A stretch of 64,000 nucleotides of DNA from an uncultured Acetatifactor sp. (lineage in GTDB: Bacteria; Bacillota; Clostridia; Lachnospirales; Lachnospiraceae), in the NCBI GenBank assembly GCA_910586835.1, contig CAJUJU010000014.1, forward strand, positions 6,318-70,317, written 5' to 3'. Position numbers and translations under genes: made by a program. The notes beneath the pieces are model-generated. The model made no database searches, was not told where the DNA came from, and saw only the letters and a list, made by a program, of their open reading frames with translations. Below are positions 42,438 through 51,443 of this stretch, piece after piece (the stretch's first letter is position 1; each line of letters opens with the position of its first letter).

Positions 42438-44834
42438 TTACTCAGTGGAGGTGTTTACGATCCTGTAGCTTTCGTTCTGCTTTGTCTCAAATTGAAACCG
42501 GTTTTTCTGAAGGGTTTCGCAGGGAACCGGATTGCCGGAGGAGTCGGTGACGGAAAAGGATTCCCCGGCGGAAAACTGGATGGCGCAGGGGCCGCCCTTG
42601 CGGGACAGAACCGTGATTTCCAGGGGGATTCCGTTTTCCCATCTGACGGACAGTTCAAAGCTGCCCCGGGCCACAATACCGGCAATGCTTCCGTTTTCCC
42701 ACTGGGGGGGAAGGGCAGGCAGAATATTGAGATAACCCAGGTTGCTCTGCATCAGGCATTCCGTAACGCCGGCTGTATAGCCCAGGTTTCCGTCGATCTG
42801 AAACGGCGGATGGGTGTCCCAGAGATTATCCAGGATACCGTTCTGGAGCAGCATTTTAATCAGCGTGTAGGCGTGCTGGCCGTCGCCCAGGCGGGCCCAG
42901 GAGTTGATGCGTTGTCCCATGGCCCATCCGGTGGAGAGATCTGTCCGGGAATCCAGGGAGACCCGTGCAGCTTCCAGCCATTCCGGGGTATTCTCGGAGA
43001 TCAGGTCTCCCGGGTAAAGCCCCAGCAGGTGGGAAAGGTGTCTGTGCTTGTAGGGTTCGGAACCGGGTACGCTGCCGATGGAGGTTTCCTCATACCATTC
43101 CTTGATCTGGCCGTCCGTGCCGATTTCCACAGGGGGGCGCAGGTTGTGAAGGATGTCCCGCCATTCCTGCAGTACTGCAGGATCCTCGCCCAGGATTTCT
43201 CCTGCCGTGAGGGTGTCCGTAAACAGCTGCCAGATCAGTGTCTGCTCGTAGGTGTTGCCGTTGGTTCTGGGGCCGTGCTCCGGTGAATAGGCCGGCGTTG
43301 AGAGCCATCTGCCGTCTTCGTCCCGGCACAGAATCTGTTGGTAGAAAACGGTCTGCTCTTTCATCATGGGATAGATTTTCTCCCTCAAAAGGGCTTCGTC
43401 CAGGGTATACTCGTAATATTCCCATACATTCTGCAGGATCCAGGGAACTGCTGCGGGGGACCAGCCCCAGTCAAAGCTCCAGCCGGGACAGGTCCAGCCG
43501 AAGGGCGTGGTCTGGGTGTTGGCGGTAAAGCCGTTTTCGGGATTTTCTTCCGTGGAGCTGACACCGAAATAAATTTCTGCCGTAACTCTGCCCGGCTCCC
43601 GCAGACTGTCAACATAGTCGATCAGCGGCAGCATGCATTCCGCAAGGTTGGTCTGGCAAGCCAGCCAGTAATTCATCTGCAGATTTACATTGATGTGATA
43701 ATCCGAGCTCCAGGCGCTTCCGTTTTTGCCGACCCAAAGCCCCTGCAGATTGGCGGGCAGGGTATCTCCCCGGGAAGAAGAAACCAGGAGATAACGTCCA
43801 TACTGGTACAGAAGTACTTCCAGATATGCCTTTTCCGAGGGCTCCAGAGTGTTTTTCTTATATTCTGCCAACAGCTTGTCCGTGGGAAGGGCGGATTCCG
43901 TCTGCTGCAGGGACAGATCCACCCGATGCATCATTCCCGTGAAGTCGGTGACATGGGCATCCAGAAGCGCGGCATAGTCTTTGGAGGCAGCCTGCTCCAC
44001 GGTATCCTGTACGCCAGCGGCCAGCTCTTCGGCAGTTTCTCCCGTGCGGTATTCCGGGTAGGTGTTTGCATAGTCAGTGGCCATGCTCAGAATAATGGTG
44101 ACCTGTTGGGCGCCGCTGATGCGCAGCTTTTCGCCGTCCGGAGAGGAGACAGTTCCCGACGGGGCCGCCACCTTCAGGAAGGAGGTATAATTTAACTGAT
44201 TGTCACTTAAATGTCCGGAGAGCCGGATGGAATCCCGGTCAGCCTGTATGCGGGTCTGCCTGGGCGCTTCCCCGTCGTTGGCAGGGGTGATGCTAAGGTC
44301 GAAGTCCAAGGTTCCGCCCTCGGCTGTCAGATACAGAACCATCACATGATCCTCAAAGGAGGCGAAGGCTTTTCTTTCATAGTGGGCGGAGCCATTGTCA
44401 TAGGCAACGTCTGCGATTCCGGTCATCAGATCCAGACTGCGGGAATAGTTCGTTATTTCCGAAGAATCCACTTTTCCGAAATCCAGCCAGAGACTGCCAA
44501 ACAGCTGATAGCCGCCGTAACCGTCCCAGGTGCCCACCAGATCCTCGCAGAGTCTGGAACCTTCTTTTTCCTTTCCCGACAAAAACAATTCCTGTATCTG
44601 TGCCAGTGTTTCGCCGTTTTTTCCCTTTTCCGGAAGGTTTCCGCCCAGATAGTCAGGGCGGCCTGCGGAGGGGCCTCCGGTCCAGAAGGTTTTTTCGTTC
44701 AGGGTAATGCGTTCGGTGTCGTATCTGCCGAAAAGATTGCCGCCGAGAAAGCTGTTGCCGATGGGGAGGGAATTCTGTTCCCAGCCGTCATAAGTGTTGT
44801 CGGCGGGAGTGTCGTACCATAGTCTGTAATTCAT
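42438..44834 (-). CDS. GH95 alpha-L-fucosidase
   Basis: A 798-residue protein starting MNYRLWYDTPADNTYDGWEQ. The order is N-terminal beta domain (to about 270), helical linker, (alpha/alpha)6 barrel and a small C-terminal beta domain. The catalytic asparagines of GH95 are in INVNLQMNYWLA. FLGGNLFGRYDTERITLNE and the FWTGGP block are also typical. It inverts and releases alpha-1,2-linked L-fucose (some members L-galactose). No signal peptide is seen, so substrates are imported. AAAGGAG is eight bases upstream of the ATG. It is divergent from the long ABC operon and convergent with fucU. Confidence 0.9.
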   Translation of the reverse strand: MNYRLWYDTPADNTYDGWEQNSLPIGNSFLGGNLFGRYDTERITLNEKTFWTGGPSAGRPDYLGGNLPEKGKNGETLAQIQELFLSGKEKEGSRLCEDLVGTWDGYGGYQLFGSLWLDFGKVDSSEITNYSRSLDLMTGIADVAYDNGSAHYERKAFASFEDHVMVLYLTAEGGTLDFDLSITPANDGEAPRQTRIQADRDSIRLSGHLSDNQLNYTSFLKVAAPSGTVSSPDGEKLRISGAQQVTIILSMATDYANTYPEYRTGETAEELAAGVQDTVEQAASKDYAALLDAHVTDFTGMMHRVDLSLQQTESALPTDKLLAEYKKNTLEPSEKAYLEVLLYQYGRYLLVSSSRGDTLPANLQGLWVGKNGSAWSSDYHINVNLQMNYWLACQTNLAECMLPLIDYVDSLREPGRVTAEIYFGVSSTEENPENGFTANTQTTPFGWTCPGWSFDWGWSPAAVPWILQNVWEYYEYTLDEALLREKIYPMMKEQTVFYQQILCRDEDGRWLSTPAYSPEHGPRTNGNTYEQTLIWQLFTDTLTAGEILGEDPAVLQEWRDILHNLRPPVEIGTDGQIKEWYEETSIGSVPGSEPYKHRHLSHLLGLYPGDLISENTPEWLEAARVSLDSRTDLSTGWAMGQRINSWARLGDGQHAYTLIKMLLQNGILDNLWDTHPPFQIDGNLGYTAGVTECLMQSNLGYLNILPALPPQWENGSIAGIVARGSFELSVRWENGIPLEITVLSRKGGPCAIQFSAGESFSVTDSSGNPVPCETLQKNRFQFETKQNESYRIVNTSTE

Positions 44835-44907
44835 GGAAGGTCTCCTTTCTTCAGAAGGCTGTGCAGGGGGCTTCTGTCTGGTATAAACTATAGCATATTA
44901 TAGCATG

Positions 44908-44925
44908 GTTCCGTGTTTGCGGAAC
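44908..44925. promoter_or_regulatory. Inverted repeat at the GH95 promoter
   Basis: GTTCCG (44908-44913) and CGGAAC (44920-44925) are perfect arms with a 6-base spacer, overlapping where the -35 box of the minus-strand GH95 promoter would lie. It could be a regulator site. Confidence 0.45.
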
Positions 44926-45042
44926 AGGGAGAATATGTCGTGTTTCCGGAAAAGTCGTCACTTTTTTACCTGACACCCTAATCCTGATAGAAAATTATGC
45001 CGCAGCCGGGGAAGAATGTTTTGTCCGATGTAGGGCAAAAAG

Positions 45043-45056
45043 TGAAAACGGTTTCA
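45043..45056. promoter_or_regulatory. cre-like or LacI-family operator, distal site
   Basis: TGAAAACGGTTTCA fits the CcpA cre consensus TGWAANCGNTNWCA at every position and also resembles the proximal site at 45259. It lies about 215 bases upstream of the operon start and 209 bases before the GH95 start codon, so it could serve either gene. Confidence 0.55.
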
Positions 45057-45221
45057 CTAAAAAAGAAAAAAGTGACGGCAGAATCAGGGAATAAGAAAAA
45101 GTCATGTGCAAAACACAAGGATTTTTCTGATGGGCAGAGGAGGAAAGGAGCAGCAAATAAGCTATTTACACAAAGAAAAGACAGAAAATAGAAATAACTG
45201 TACAAATTTCACATTTGCCTA

Positions 45222-45250
45222 TTGACAAGAGAGGGAATGATGACTATCAT
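45222..45250 (+). promoter_or_regulatory. Promoter of the solute-binding protein/ABC operon
   Basis: A consensus TTGACA (45222-45227), a 17-base spacer and TATCAT (45245-45250). Transcription should start near 45257. Confidence 0.8.
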
Positions 45251-45258
45251 TAAAGATA

Positions 45259-45272
45259 TGAAACGGGTTTCA
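45259..45272. promoter_or_regulatory. LacI-family operator at the transcription start
   Basis: TGAAACGGGTTTCA has perfect 6-bp arms TGAAAC/GTTTCA and begins about two bases after the predicted transcription start, the classic blocking position. The LacI regulator at 62539-63597 is the natural candidate. Confidence 0.65.
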
Positions 45273-45319
45273 AGCGATGAAATACCCAAACATAACTGAA
45301 TGATATAAGGAGGACAAAA

Positions 45320-47401
45320 ATGAAAAAGAAAGTATTGGCAATTCTGCTGAGTGCTGCAATGGCTTTTTCTTTAAGTGCGTGCGGCGACAGCGGCAACGAA
45401 CCGTCTTCTGACGCTTCCACTTCCACCAGTGAAGCGCAGGATGAACCGAGTTCACAGCCGGAACAGAGCACGGAGCCGGATACACCTTCCGCACCTGCGG
45501 AGACCACGGTGATCCGTTACGGTATGCACTGGCTGCCGGATATTGATCCGAACAATACGGATGCGGTGACCGGTGAGTACACCATGGACGAAGCCAGAAG
45601 GCAGGCGTCCCTGGCAGGGTTACAGGCGATAAAGGATACTTACAACGTAGAATTTGAATTTCTGCAGTTCCCCAACGACGTGCAGGAGGACTTGATGACC
45701 AGCGTGCTGGCCGGTGATCCCATCTGCGATCTGGCTGTATTGTGGAACGGTGTGGAGCCTACGATTCTGGCGCAGAACGTGGTGCAGGATCTGACTCCCT
45801 ACATGGATCTGTTTGAAGGAGAGGGCGGCTGGGTGCTGGGCGATCCTCTGTTCGGCGGAAATTACCTGATGAGCCATGAGCTTGCCATGACGGATTTCCC
45901 GCTGGTGGTGAACCTGACCATGCTGGAAAAGGTTGACGCCCTGAAGGACGAGAGCGGCAAGACCATCTATCCCATGGATCTGTTCAAGGAGGGCAACTGG
46001 ACCTGGAGTGCCTTTGAAGATTACCTTTCCAAGGTGCAGGCGTACTACGCAAATGTGGAAGCGCCCGACGGAGCTACTTTCGAATATGTGAAAGCTTATG
46101 AGACGGATCATCGTTACGCTGCCCTGGCTGCCATGTATGCAAATGGGGGGGGCATTGTGAAGGACGGCGAGGTTGCGGCGGACTCCGAGGAGTCCATCGA
46201 AGCAGTACAGTTCATCGACAAGCTGATGAAGGCGGAGCTTTTGGTTGACTGTGGTGTGTATGACGACGGATTTACTCCCAGATGGACCGACGGCGGCCGG
46301 GATATCGGCCTGGGTGCAACCGTATTTACCGACTGCCCCAGCTGGTGGATCGGCGGTGCTGCTTCCTCCTGTGCGGAGAGAGGCGAGAGCATCGGTATCA
46401 TTCCCTGGCCCAGACCGGATGATGTGGCTCAGGACAGCGAGGACTATCAGCAGAGTGCCAGTGTGGGCAACAGCACCGTTGTGCTGAAGGGTGTGCCGGA
46501 GGATCGTGCAAGGCTGGCGATTCAGTCCTTTATGCTCTACTGGGAGACCTACTATAAAACATTGGGCAATGTGGAAAGCGCGTCGGAGTACCGTTCCGCA
46601 AACGCTGCCTCCATTCTTTCCAAAGACTATGGCGTGGATGTTTATAACGAGACCTACGGCGATTCTCTGATCGAGTGCTACAATTATATCCTTGATAATC
46701 TTGGACTGAACTATGCGGGTAAGATGGGCCTCTGGGACAGAAACTGGGAGTACATTGTGGGTAAATCCCTCTACGGCATGGACGGCATGAGTTCTTATGA
46801 CGTAGCCATCAAGGCAAACCTGACAGACCTGACCAACCCCATGAACACCATTGCAGAAGCGCTGAAGAGCAACGAGGTTCATGATAACAGAGGGCCGGCG
46901 ATCACCAAGGAGGACGTTGTCCTTGAGGCGGGCACGGATCCTGCAGGCGTTGACTGGACGCAGTATTTCAGCGCAGAGGATTCCGTGGACGGAACCATCG
47001 CCGTTACGGCGGACAATATTACGGTCAGCGAGGAACTGGATCTGGCTACTCCCGGCGAGTACGGCGACGCAGTGGCGGTAAAGGTTGCGGATAACTCAGG
47101 AAATGAGAGCGAAGGAAAGATCAAGGTGACGGTTTACAATCCTTCCAATACCACGGCTCCTGCTGTGGAGGTAAAGGCAGAGCTGCCCACGGTAGCGCTG
47201 AACACCGAGACCTCCGGAATCAACTGGGCCGATTATCTGGAGTCCGCCGAGGATGCTGACGGAATCGACGTAAAAGATAAGGTGACGGCAGATTTGTCTG
47301 AGTTGGATACCACGACTCCGGGCAGCTACAACGTTGTGCTGACCGTAACCGACTATGCGGGCAATACCAGTGAGGTAACGGTTGAGGTTACTGTGGAATA
47401 A
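45320..47401 (+). CDS. Solute-binding lipoprotein with two C-terminal Ig-like domains
   Basis: A 693-residue lipoprotein with lipobox LSAC (Cys21) and an acidic Ser/Thr/Glu linker to about 60. A large extracellular binding-protein fold follows (about 65-525; FLQFPNDVQEDLMTSVLAGD, LFKEGNWTWSAFEDYL). Two repeated beta-domains close it (about 530-610 and 615-693), each ending like TPGEYGDAVAVKVADNSGN and TPGSYNVVLTVTDYAGNTSE. Such domains are the DUF5011/HYR-like immunoglobulin type, not usual on binding proteins. It likely captures a glycan fragment for the permeases downstream. AGGAGG precedes the ATG. A terminator-like hairpin follows the gene, so it may be made in excess over the rest of the operon. 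Confidence 0.82.
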   Translation: MKKKVLAILLSAAMAFSLSACGDSGNEPSSDASTSTSEAQDEPSSQPEQSTEPDTPSAPAETTVIRYGMHWLPDIDPNNTDAVTGEYTMDEARRQASLAGLQAIKDTYNVEFEFLQFPNDVQEDLMTSVLAGDPICDLAVLWNGVEPTILAQNVVQDLTPYMDLFEGEGGWVLGDPLFGGNYLMSHELAMTDFPLVVNLTMLEKVDALKDESGKTIYPMDLFKEGNWTWSAFEDYLSKVQAYYANVEAPDGATFEYVKAYETDHRYAALAAMYANGGGIVKDGEVAADSEESIEAVQFIDKLMKAELLVDCGVYDDGFTPRWTDGGRDIGLGATVFTDCPSWWIGGAASSCAERGESIGIIPWPRPDDVAQDSEDYQQSASVGNSTVVLKGVPEDRARLAIQSFMLYWETYYKTLGNVESASEYRSANAASILSKDYGVDVYNETYGDSLIECYNYILDNLGLNYAGKMGLWDRNWEYIVGKSLYGMDGMSSYDVAIKANLTDLTNPMNTIAEALKSNEVHDNRGPAITKEDVVLEAGTDPAGVDWTQYFSAEDSVDGTIAVTADNITVSEELDLATPGEYGDAVAVKVADNSGNESEGKIKVTVYNPSNTTAPAVEVKAELPTVALNTETSGINWADYLESAEDADGIDVKDKVTADLSELDTTTPGSYNVVLTVTDYAGNTSEVTVEVTVE

Positions 47402-47441
47402 TCTGAAAGACAATGCTGCCATGTAAGGGCGGCGGCTTCGG

Positions 47442-47476
47442 AAAAGGGCAGGTGGTGCAGAGCCTCCTGCCCTTTT
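47442..47476 (+). terminator. Terminator/attenuator between the two binding-protein genes
   Basis: AAAAGGGCAGG (47442-47452) pairs with CCTGCCCTTTT (47466-47476), an 11-bp stem with a T-rich tail. No second promoter is clear before 47591, so partial read-through would give more of the first binding protein than of the membrane parts. Confidence 0.75.
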
Positions 47477-47590
47477 CTCTTATAGAAAATTTCGACTTGG
47501 CAAGGGAAGAATGCGGCACTTTTTTCCCTTTGAGAAGAGCGTCTGTTTGAGAAGTCTGCTTCCTGCGGGGAGCTTTTGAGAGGTGGGCTT

Positions 47591-50527
47591 ATGAAATCTG
47601 GCAAAACTGGCAAGATAATAAAAATATCGGCTTGCGCAGCTGCGGCTGTCGTCGTTCTTTTGCTGGTCTGTAAATTGATCGGCGGAAGCACTGTTTCGGA
47701 AAACAATGCGGTTCCCGGAGCGGGTGTGACAGCCTATGAAGAGAGTTATCAGGCGTATCTGGAGGAAAACGGATATGCGGGAACCCTGTCCGACCAGGTG
47801 ATAGAAATAGATCTGAAGAAGTACGAGGCATCGGCCGGGTTGGAGGCTTATGTGGGGGAACAGGGCATTGTTACGGAAGACAACGGAACGATTACATGGA
47901 ATTTTCAGGTGGGACAAAGCGGATTTTACAATCTGGAGCTGGGATATCTCCCTTTGCCCGGCACCACCTCGGACATACAGAGAAAGGTATACATAGACAA
48001 TGAGATCCCCTACGAGGCGCTTTCGCAGGTGGTGATCAACAGATATTGGGCCGACGAGGAGATCAGGACAAAGAATCACAATGAGATTCGTCCCGAAAGC
48101 TATGAGGTTTATTCTCAGGTCACATGGTTTCTGGAGGACTACCAGAGGAGAAGCAACGAACCGTTGGTCTTCTGGCTGGAGAAGGGGCAGCACAGCATCA
48201 GCTTCGAGGCGGTGAAGGAGCCGCTGGAGTATACATCCCTTACCTTCCGGGCGAGAGAGCAGGCGCCTGCTTATGAGGAGGTCATTGCATCTCTGCGCAG
48301 CCGGTACAAGGTATATGAGGGGGCGGCTCTGGTGGGCCAGGCTGAGCGCAGGGAGGGTATCACACTGGACATCATCAAGAGCTCTTCTGCCATCAACATT
48401 CAGAAAAATTATTCCGACAGCCTTTTGGAGCCGTATCATCCTTATTATATCTGCTACAATACCATCGGTGCGGAAAACTGGTCTCAGCCCGGGGACTCCG
48501 TCACCTGGAACATACAGGTGGAGGAAGAGGGACTGTACGAGCTGACCTTCAAGGGCAGGCAGAATACCAACCGGGGCGTCACAAGCTACCGCCGCCTGTA
48601 TGTGAACGGCAGTGTGCCGTACCTTGAGATGCAGTCCATAGGTTTCGGCTACCACACGGACATGAACCATTATACCATTGCGGACCAGGAGGGGAATCCC
48701 TATCTCTTCCATTTAAAAGCAGGCAATAATACCATCACGCTGGAGAATGTGATGGGGCCCATGGGAAGCATTATCACCCGGGTGGAGGAGAGCATGAGCT
48801 GTCTGAACAGTCTGTATCTGGATGTGATTCGTCTGACGGGTCAGGCTCCCAGCAAATTTATCGACTATGAAATCGTAAAAAATATCCCCGGATTTGCGGA
48901 GGACATGGAGGAACAGGCTGTTGCCTTGAAGGAGATTGTGGACGAGATCGTGGCGATCACCGGCGAAAAGGGGGAAAACACCACGCTTCTGGAAAAGATG
49001 GCAGTGGAAGCGGAGCGGCTTTCGGAAGATCCCGAGCGGGTGACGGAGGAGCTGAATCAGCTGAAAAACAATATTTCCGCGTTGGGCACCTGGCTGGTAA
49101 AGGTGGCGGATATGCCCCTTGAGGTGGACTACCTGGCACTTTCGGCGGAAGGAGGAAGCCTTCCCGAGGTGCGGCAGAGCTTTTTTGCCGGCGCGTGGAA
49201 CGGAACGGTACGTTTCTTCTCTACCTTCTTTGTAAAAAACAGCCAGATTTCCGAGGATGTGGCGGGAAGCGATTCCATCAAGGTGTGGCTGGCATCTTAC
49301 GGACGTGAGCAGGCGCAGATGATCCAGAATATGATCGACGAGGATTTTGCACCCAATACGGATATCGCCGTTAATCTCCAGCTGATTCCCGTGGATGTGG
49401 TGCTGAGGGCGGCGCTGGCGGGCAACGGTCCGGACGTGGTGATTGGTCTTGGCCAGGGAACCATGCAGGATTTTGCCATGAGGCATGCGGTGCTGGATCT
49501 CTCCGGTCTGGAAGGATTTGAGGAAGCCACGGAACGTTTTTACGACAGTTCCCTGAAGTCCGCAGAGTTTCAGGGCGGTGTCTACGGGATACCGGAACAG
49601 ACTACCTTTATGATGATGTTTACACGGGATGACATTCTGGCGGATCTGGGACTGGAAGTGCCAAGGACCTGGACGGAGCTGCTGGAACTGATTCCGGAGC
49701 TGCAGAAGAGTAATTATAACGTATATATTCCCAATGTACAGCAGACAGAGAATTCCCTGATCGGAACTTCCATCGACTACAACATGCACCTGTACCAGGC
49801 CCTTGTCCTCCAGAACGGAGGGGATGTGTATCTGGGAACGGGCAATGATTACGGCGTTGAGAGCGGTCTTGCGTCCGATGCCGCCATGGAAGCCTTCAAG
49901 GATTACACGGATTTCTTTACCAGCTATGGACTGGACGTCCAGGTTGACTTTGCGAACCGATTCCGCACGGGAGAGGTGCCGGTGGGCGTGATCAACTATA
50001 CCATGTTCAATGCATTGGAGATCTTTGCTCCCGAGATCAAGGGCCTGTGGAGCTTCCATCCCCTGCCGGGCGTGGAGCAGGAGGACGGCTCCGTAAACAA
50101 TACCTTTGTGGTAGACACTACCCAGTCCGTCATCATGGCGGCCACCGGACACAGGGAGGCCTCCTGGGAGTTTGTGAAATGGTGGACCGGGACGGAGACT
50201 CAGCTTGACTTTGCGAATGCCCTGGAGGCGCTGATGGGAACCAGTGCCAGATACGCGGCGGCAGACCCGGAGGTCTTAAAGCAGCTTCCCTGGAGCAATG
50301 CGGAGCTGGAAAGCCTGCTGAGTCAGTTTGAAAATACCACCGGCATTCCTGCGGTTCCGGGTAATTACATGACCACGCGTATGGTGCAGTACGCGTTCAA
50401 CGATGTGGTGTCGGATCATGCAAATCCCAGAGAAACCTTATATCTGAACATAAAGGATATCAATGAAGAGCTTGACAGAAAGCGGGAAGAGCTGCATCTG
50501 TCCAGGCTGGATGGAGGGGAGGAATAA
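47591..50527 (+). CDS. Membrane-anchored solute-binding protein with N-terminal carbohydrate-binding-like domains
   Basis: This 978-residue protein starts with a membrane helix (about 9-28) that is not a lipobox. Two related beta-rich domains follow (about 70-230 and 260-410), sharing the pattern W-x-Q-V-E/G-E-x-G-x-Y-x-L (ITWNFQVGQSGFYNLELGY and VTWNIQVEEEGLYELTFKG), like family-6/35 carbohydrate-binding modules. A coiled helical spacer covers about 430-520. The last part (about 560-930) is a type-1 extracellular solute-binding fold (IKVWLASYGREQAQMIQNM, GNGPDVVIGLGQG, YGIPEQTTFMMMF, PRTWTELLELIP). The fusion suggests glycan binding at the surface combined with delivery to the permeases that follow two bases later. 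AGGTGGG precedes ATG 47591. Confidence 0.8.
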   Translation: MKSGKTGKIIKISACAAAAVVVLLLVCKLIGGSTVSENNAVPGAGVTAYEESYQAYLEENGYAGTLSDQVIEIDLKKYEASAGLEAYVGEQGIVTEDNGTITWNFQVGQSGFYNLELGYLPLPGTTSDIQRKVYIDNEIPYEALSQVVINRYWADEEIRTKNHNEIRPESYEVYSQVTWFLEDYQRRSNEPLVFWLEKGQHSISFEAVKEPLEYTSLTFRAREQAPAYEEVIASLRSRYKVYEGAALVGQAERREGITLDIIKSSSAINIQKNYSDSLLEPYHPYYICYNTIGAENWSQPGDSVTWNIQVEEEGLYELTFKGRQNTNRGVTSYRRLYVNGSVPYLEMQSIGFGYHTDMNHYTIADQEGNPYLFHLKAGNNTITLENVMGPMGSIITRVEESMSCLNSLYLDVIRLTGQAPSKFIDYEIVKNIPGFAEDMEEQAVALKEIVDEIVAITGEKGENTTLLEKMAVEAERLSEDPERVTEELNQLKNNISALGTWLVKVADMPLEVDYLALSAEGGSLPEVRQSFFAGAWNGTVRFFSTFFVKNSQISEDVAGSDSIKVWLASYGREQAQMIQNMIDEDFAPNTDIAVNLQLIPVDVVLRAALAGNGPDVVIGLGQGTMQDFAMRHAVLDLSGLEGFEEATERFYDSSLKSAEFQGGVYGIPEQTTFMMMFTRDDILADLGLEVPRTWTELLELIPELQKSNYNVYIPNVQQTENSLIGTSIDYNMHLYQALVLQNGGDVYLGTGNDYGVESGLASDAAMEAFKDYTDFFTSYGLDVQVDFANRFRTGEVPVGVINYTMFNALEIFAPEIKGLWSFHPLPGVEQEDGSVNNTFVVDTTQSVIMAATGHREASWEFVKWWTGTETQLDFANALEALMGTSARYAAADPEVLKQLPWSNAELESLLSQFENTTGIPAVPGNYMTTRMVQYAFNDVVSDHANPRETLYLNIKDINEELDRKREELHLSRLDGGEE

Positions 50528-50529
50528 GA

Positions 50530-51432
50530 ATGGCAGGCGGAAAAGAACCTTTTGCAGTAGCTTGGAAAAAGCACAAATATAAATATATGATGATTGCGCC
50601 CTTTGCGCTGATCTTCATTTTGTTTACTCTGCTGCCGGTGCTGGTGGCGATCTTCCTGAGCTTTACCAACTTTAACATGGTGGAGGCTCCCGAGTTCACC
50701 GGCCTGGGAAATTATGTAAAGCTGATGGTGTATGACCCCGTATTCCTGACGGCCATTAAGAATACGTTGTTTTTTGCCATTGTCACCGGACCGGTGAGCT
50801 ATCTGATGTGTTTTCTGTTTGCCTGGATGGTGAATGATTTGCCCCGGATTCCCAGGGCGGTGATGACGCTGGTATTTTATGCGCCGTCCATCTCGGGAAA
50901 CGCCTATCTGGTGTGGAAGCTTTTGCTTTCCTCGGATTCCTACGGCTGGGTCAACGCGTGGCTGCTGAAGCTGGGCGTGATCCGGGAGGCGGTTACCTGG
51001 CTGGTGACCAAGGAATATATCATGCCCATTCTCATTCTCGTGCAGCTCTGGCTCAGCCTGGGCGTCAGCTTCCTGACCTTTATCGCAGGCTTCCAGAGTC
51101 TGGATAAGTCTCTGCTGGAGGCGGGCAGCGTGGAAGGAATCAAAAACCGCTGGCAGGAGCTGTGGTATATCATCCTTCCGTCCATGAAGCCCCAGCTGAT
51201 GTTCGGCGCAGTGATGCAGATTACCGGTTCCCTGTCGGTGGCGCAGCTGTCCATCGACCTGGTGGGCTTCCCGTCCGTCAGCTATGCGGGACATACCATC
51301 CTGACGCACCTGCATGACTTCGGTAATGTGAGATACGAGCTGGGCTATGCCTGTACCGTTGCGGTGATCCTGTTCTTTATCATGCTCTTCTGTAACATCA
51401 TCGTGCAGAAGCTGCTGCGCAAGCTGGGTTAA
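50530..51432 (+). CDS. Sugar ABC permease, MalF/UgpA type (pair 1)
   Basis: A 300-residue protein with six membrane helices. The cytoplasmic EAA loop is EAGSVEGIKNRWQELWYIILP, the ATPase-docking motif of binding-protein-dependent importers. It forms a heterodimer with the next gene product. Two bases separate it from the upstream binding-protein gene. No ABC ATPase gene is present in the cluster, so a shared MsmX-like ATPase is expected. Substrate: probably an oligosaccharide. Confidence 0.9.
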   Translation: MAGGKEPFAVAWKKHKYKYMMIAPFALIFILFTLLPVLVAIFLSFTNFNMVEAPEFTGLGNYVKLMVYDPVFLTAIKNTLFFAIVTGPVSYLMCFLFAWMVNDLPRIPRAVMTLVFYAPSISGNAYLVWKLLLSSDSYGWVNAWLLKLGVIREAVTWLVTKEYIMPILILVQLWLSLGVSFLTFIAGFQSLDKSLLEAGSVEGIKNRWQELWYIILPSMKPQLMFGAVMQITGSLSVAQLSIDLVGFPSVSYAGHTILTHLHDFGNVRYELGYACTVAVILFFIMLFCNIIVQKLLRKLG

Positions 51433-51443
51433 GGAGGGAAGCC

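Larger units (their letters stand above)
44835..45319. other. 485-base divergent regulatory region
   Basis: This gap between GH95 and the first solute-binding protein holds a minus-strand TATAAT near 44897, an inverted repeat GTTCCG/CGGAAC (44908-44925), a palindrome TTTCCGGAAA (44943-44952), a TGAAAACGGTTTCA site (45043-45056), a promoter (45222-45250) and a second operator-like site (45259-45272). A Lys-rich open frame at 44997-45191 lacks a ribosome site and is not annotated. Confidence 0.7.

Noticed and set aside
44997..45191. A 64-codon lysine-rich frame in the divergent regulatory gap
   Set aside because: No ribosome-binding site; it spans the operator-like site at 45043 and lies just before the promoter, so it is probably not coding.
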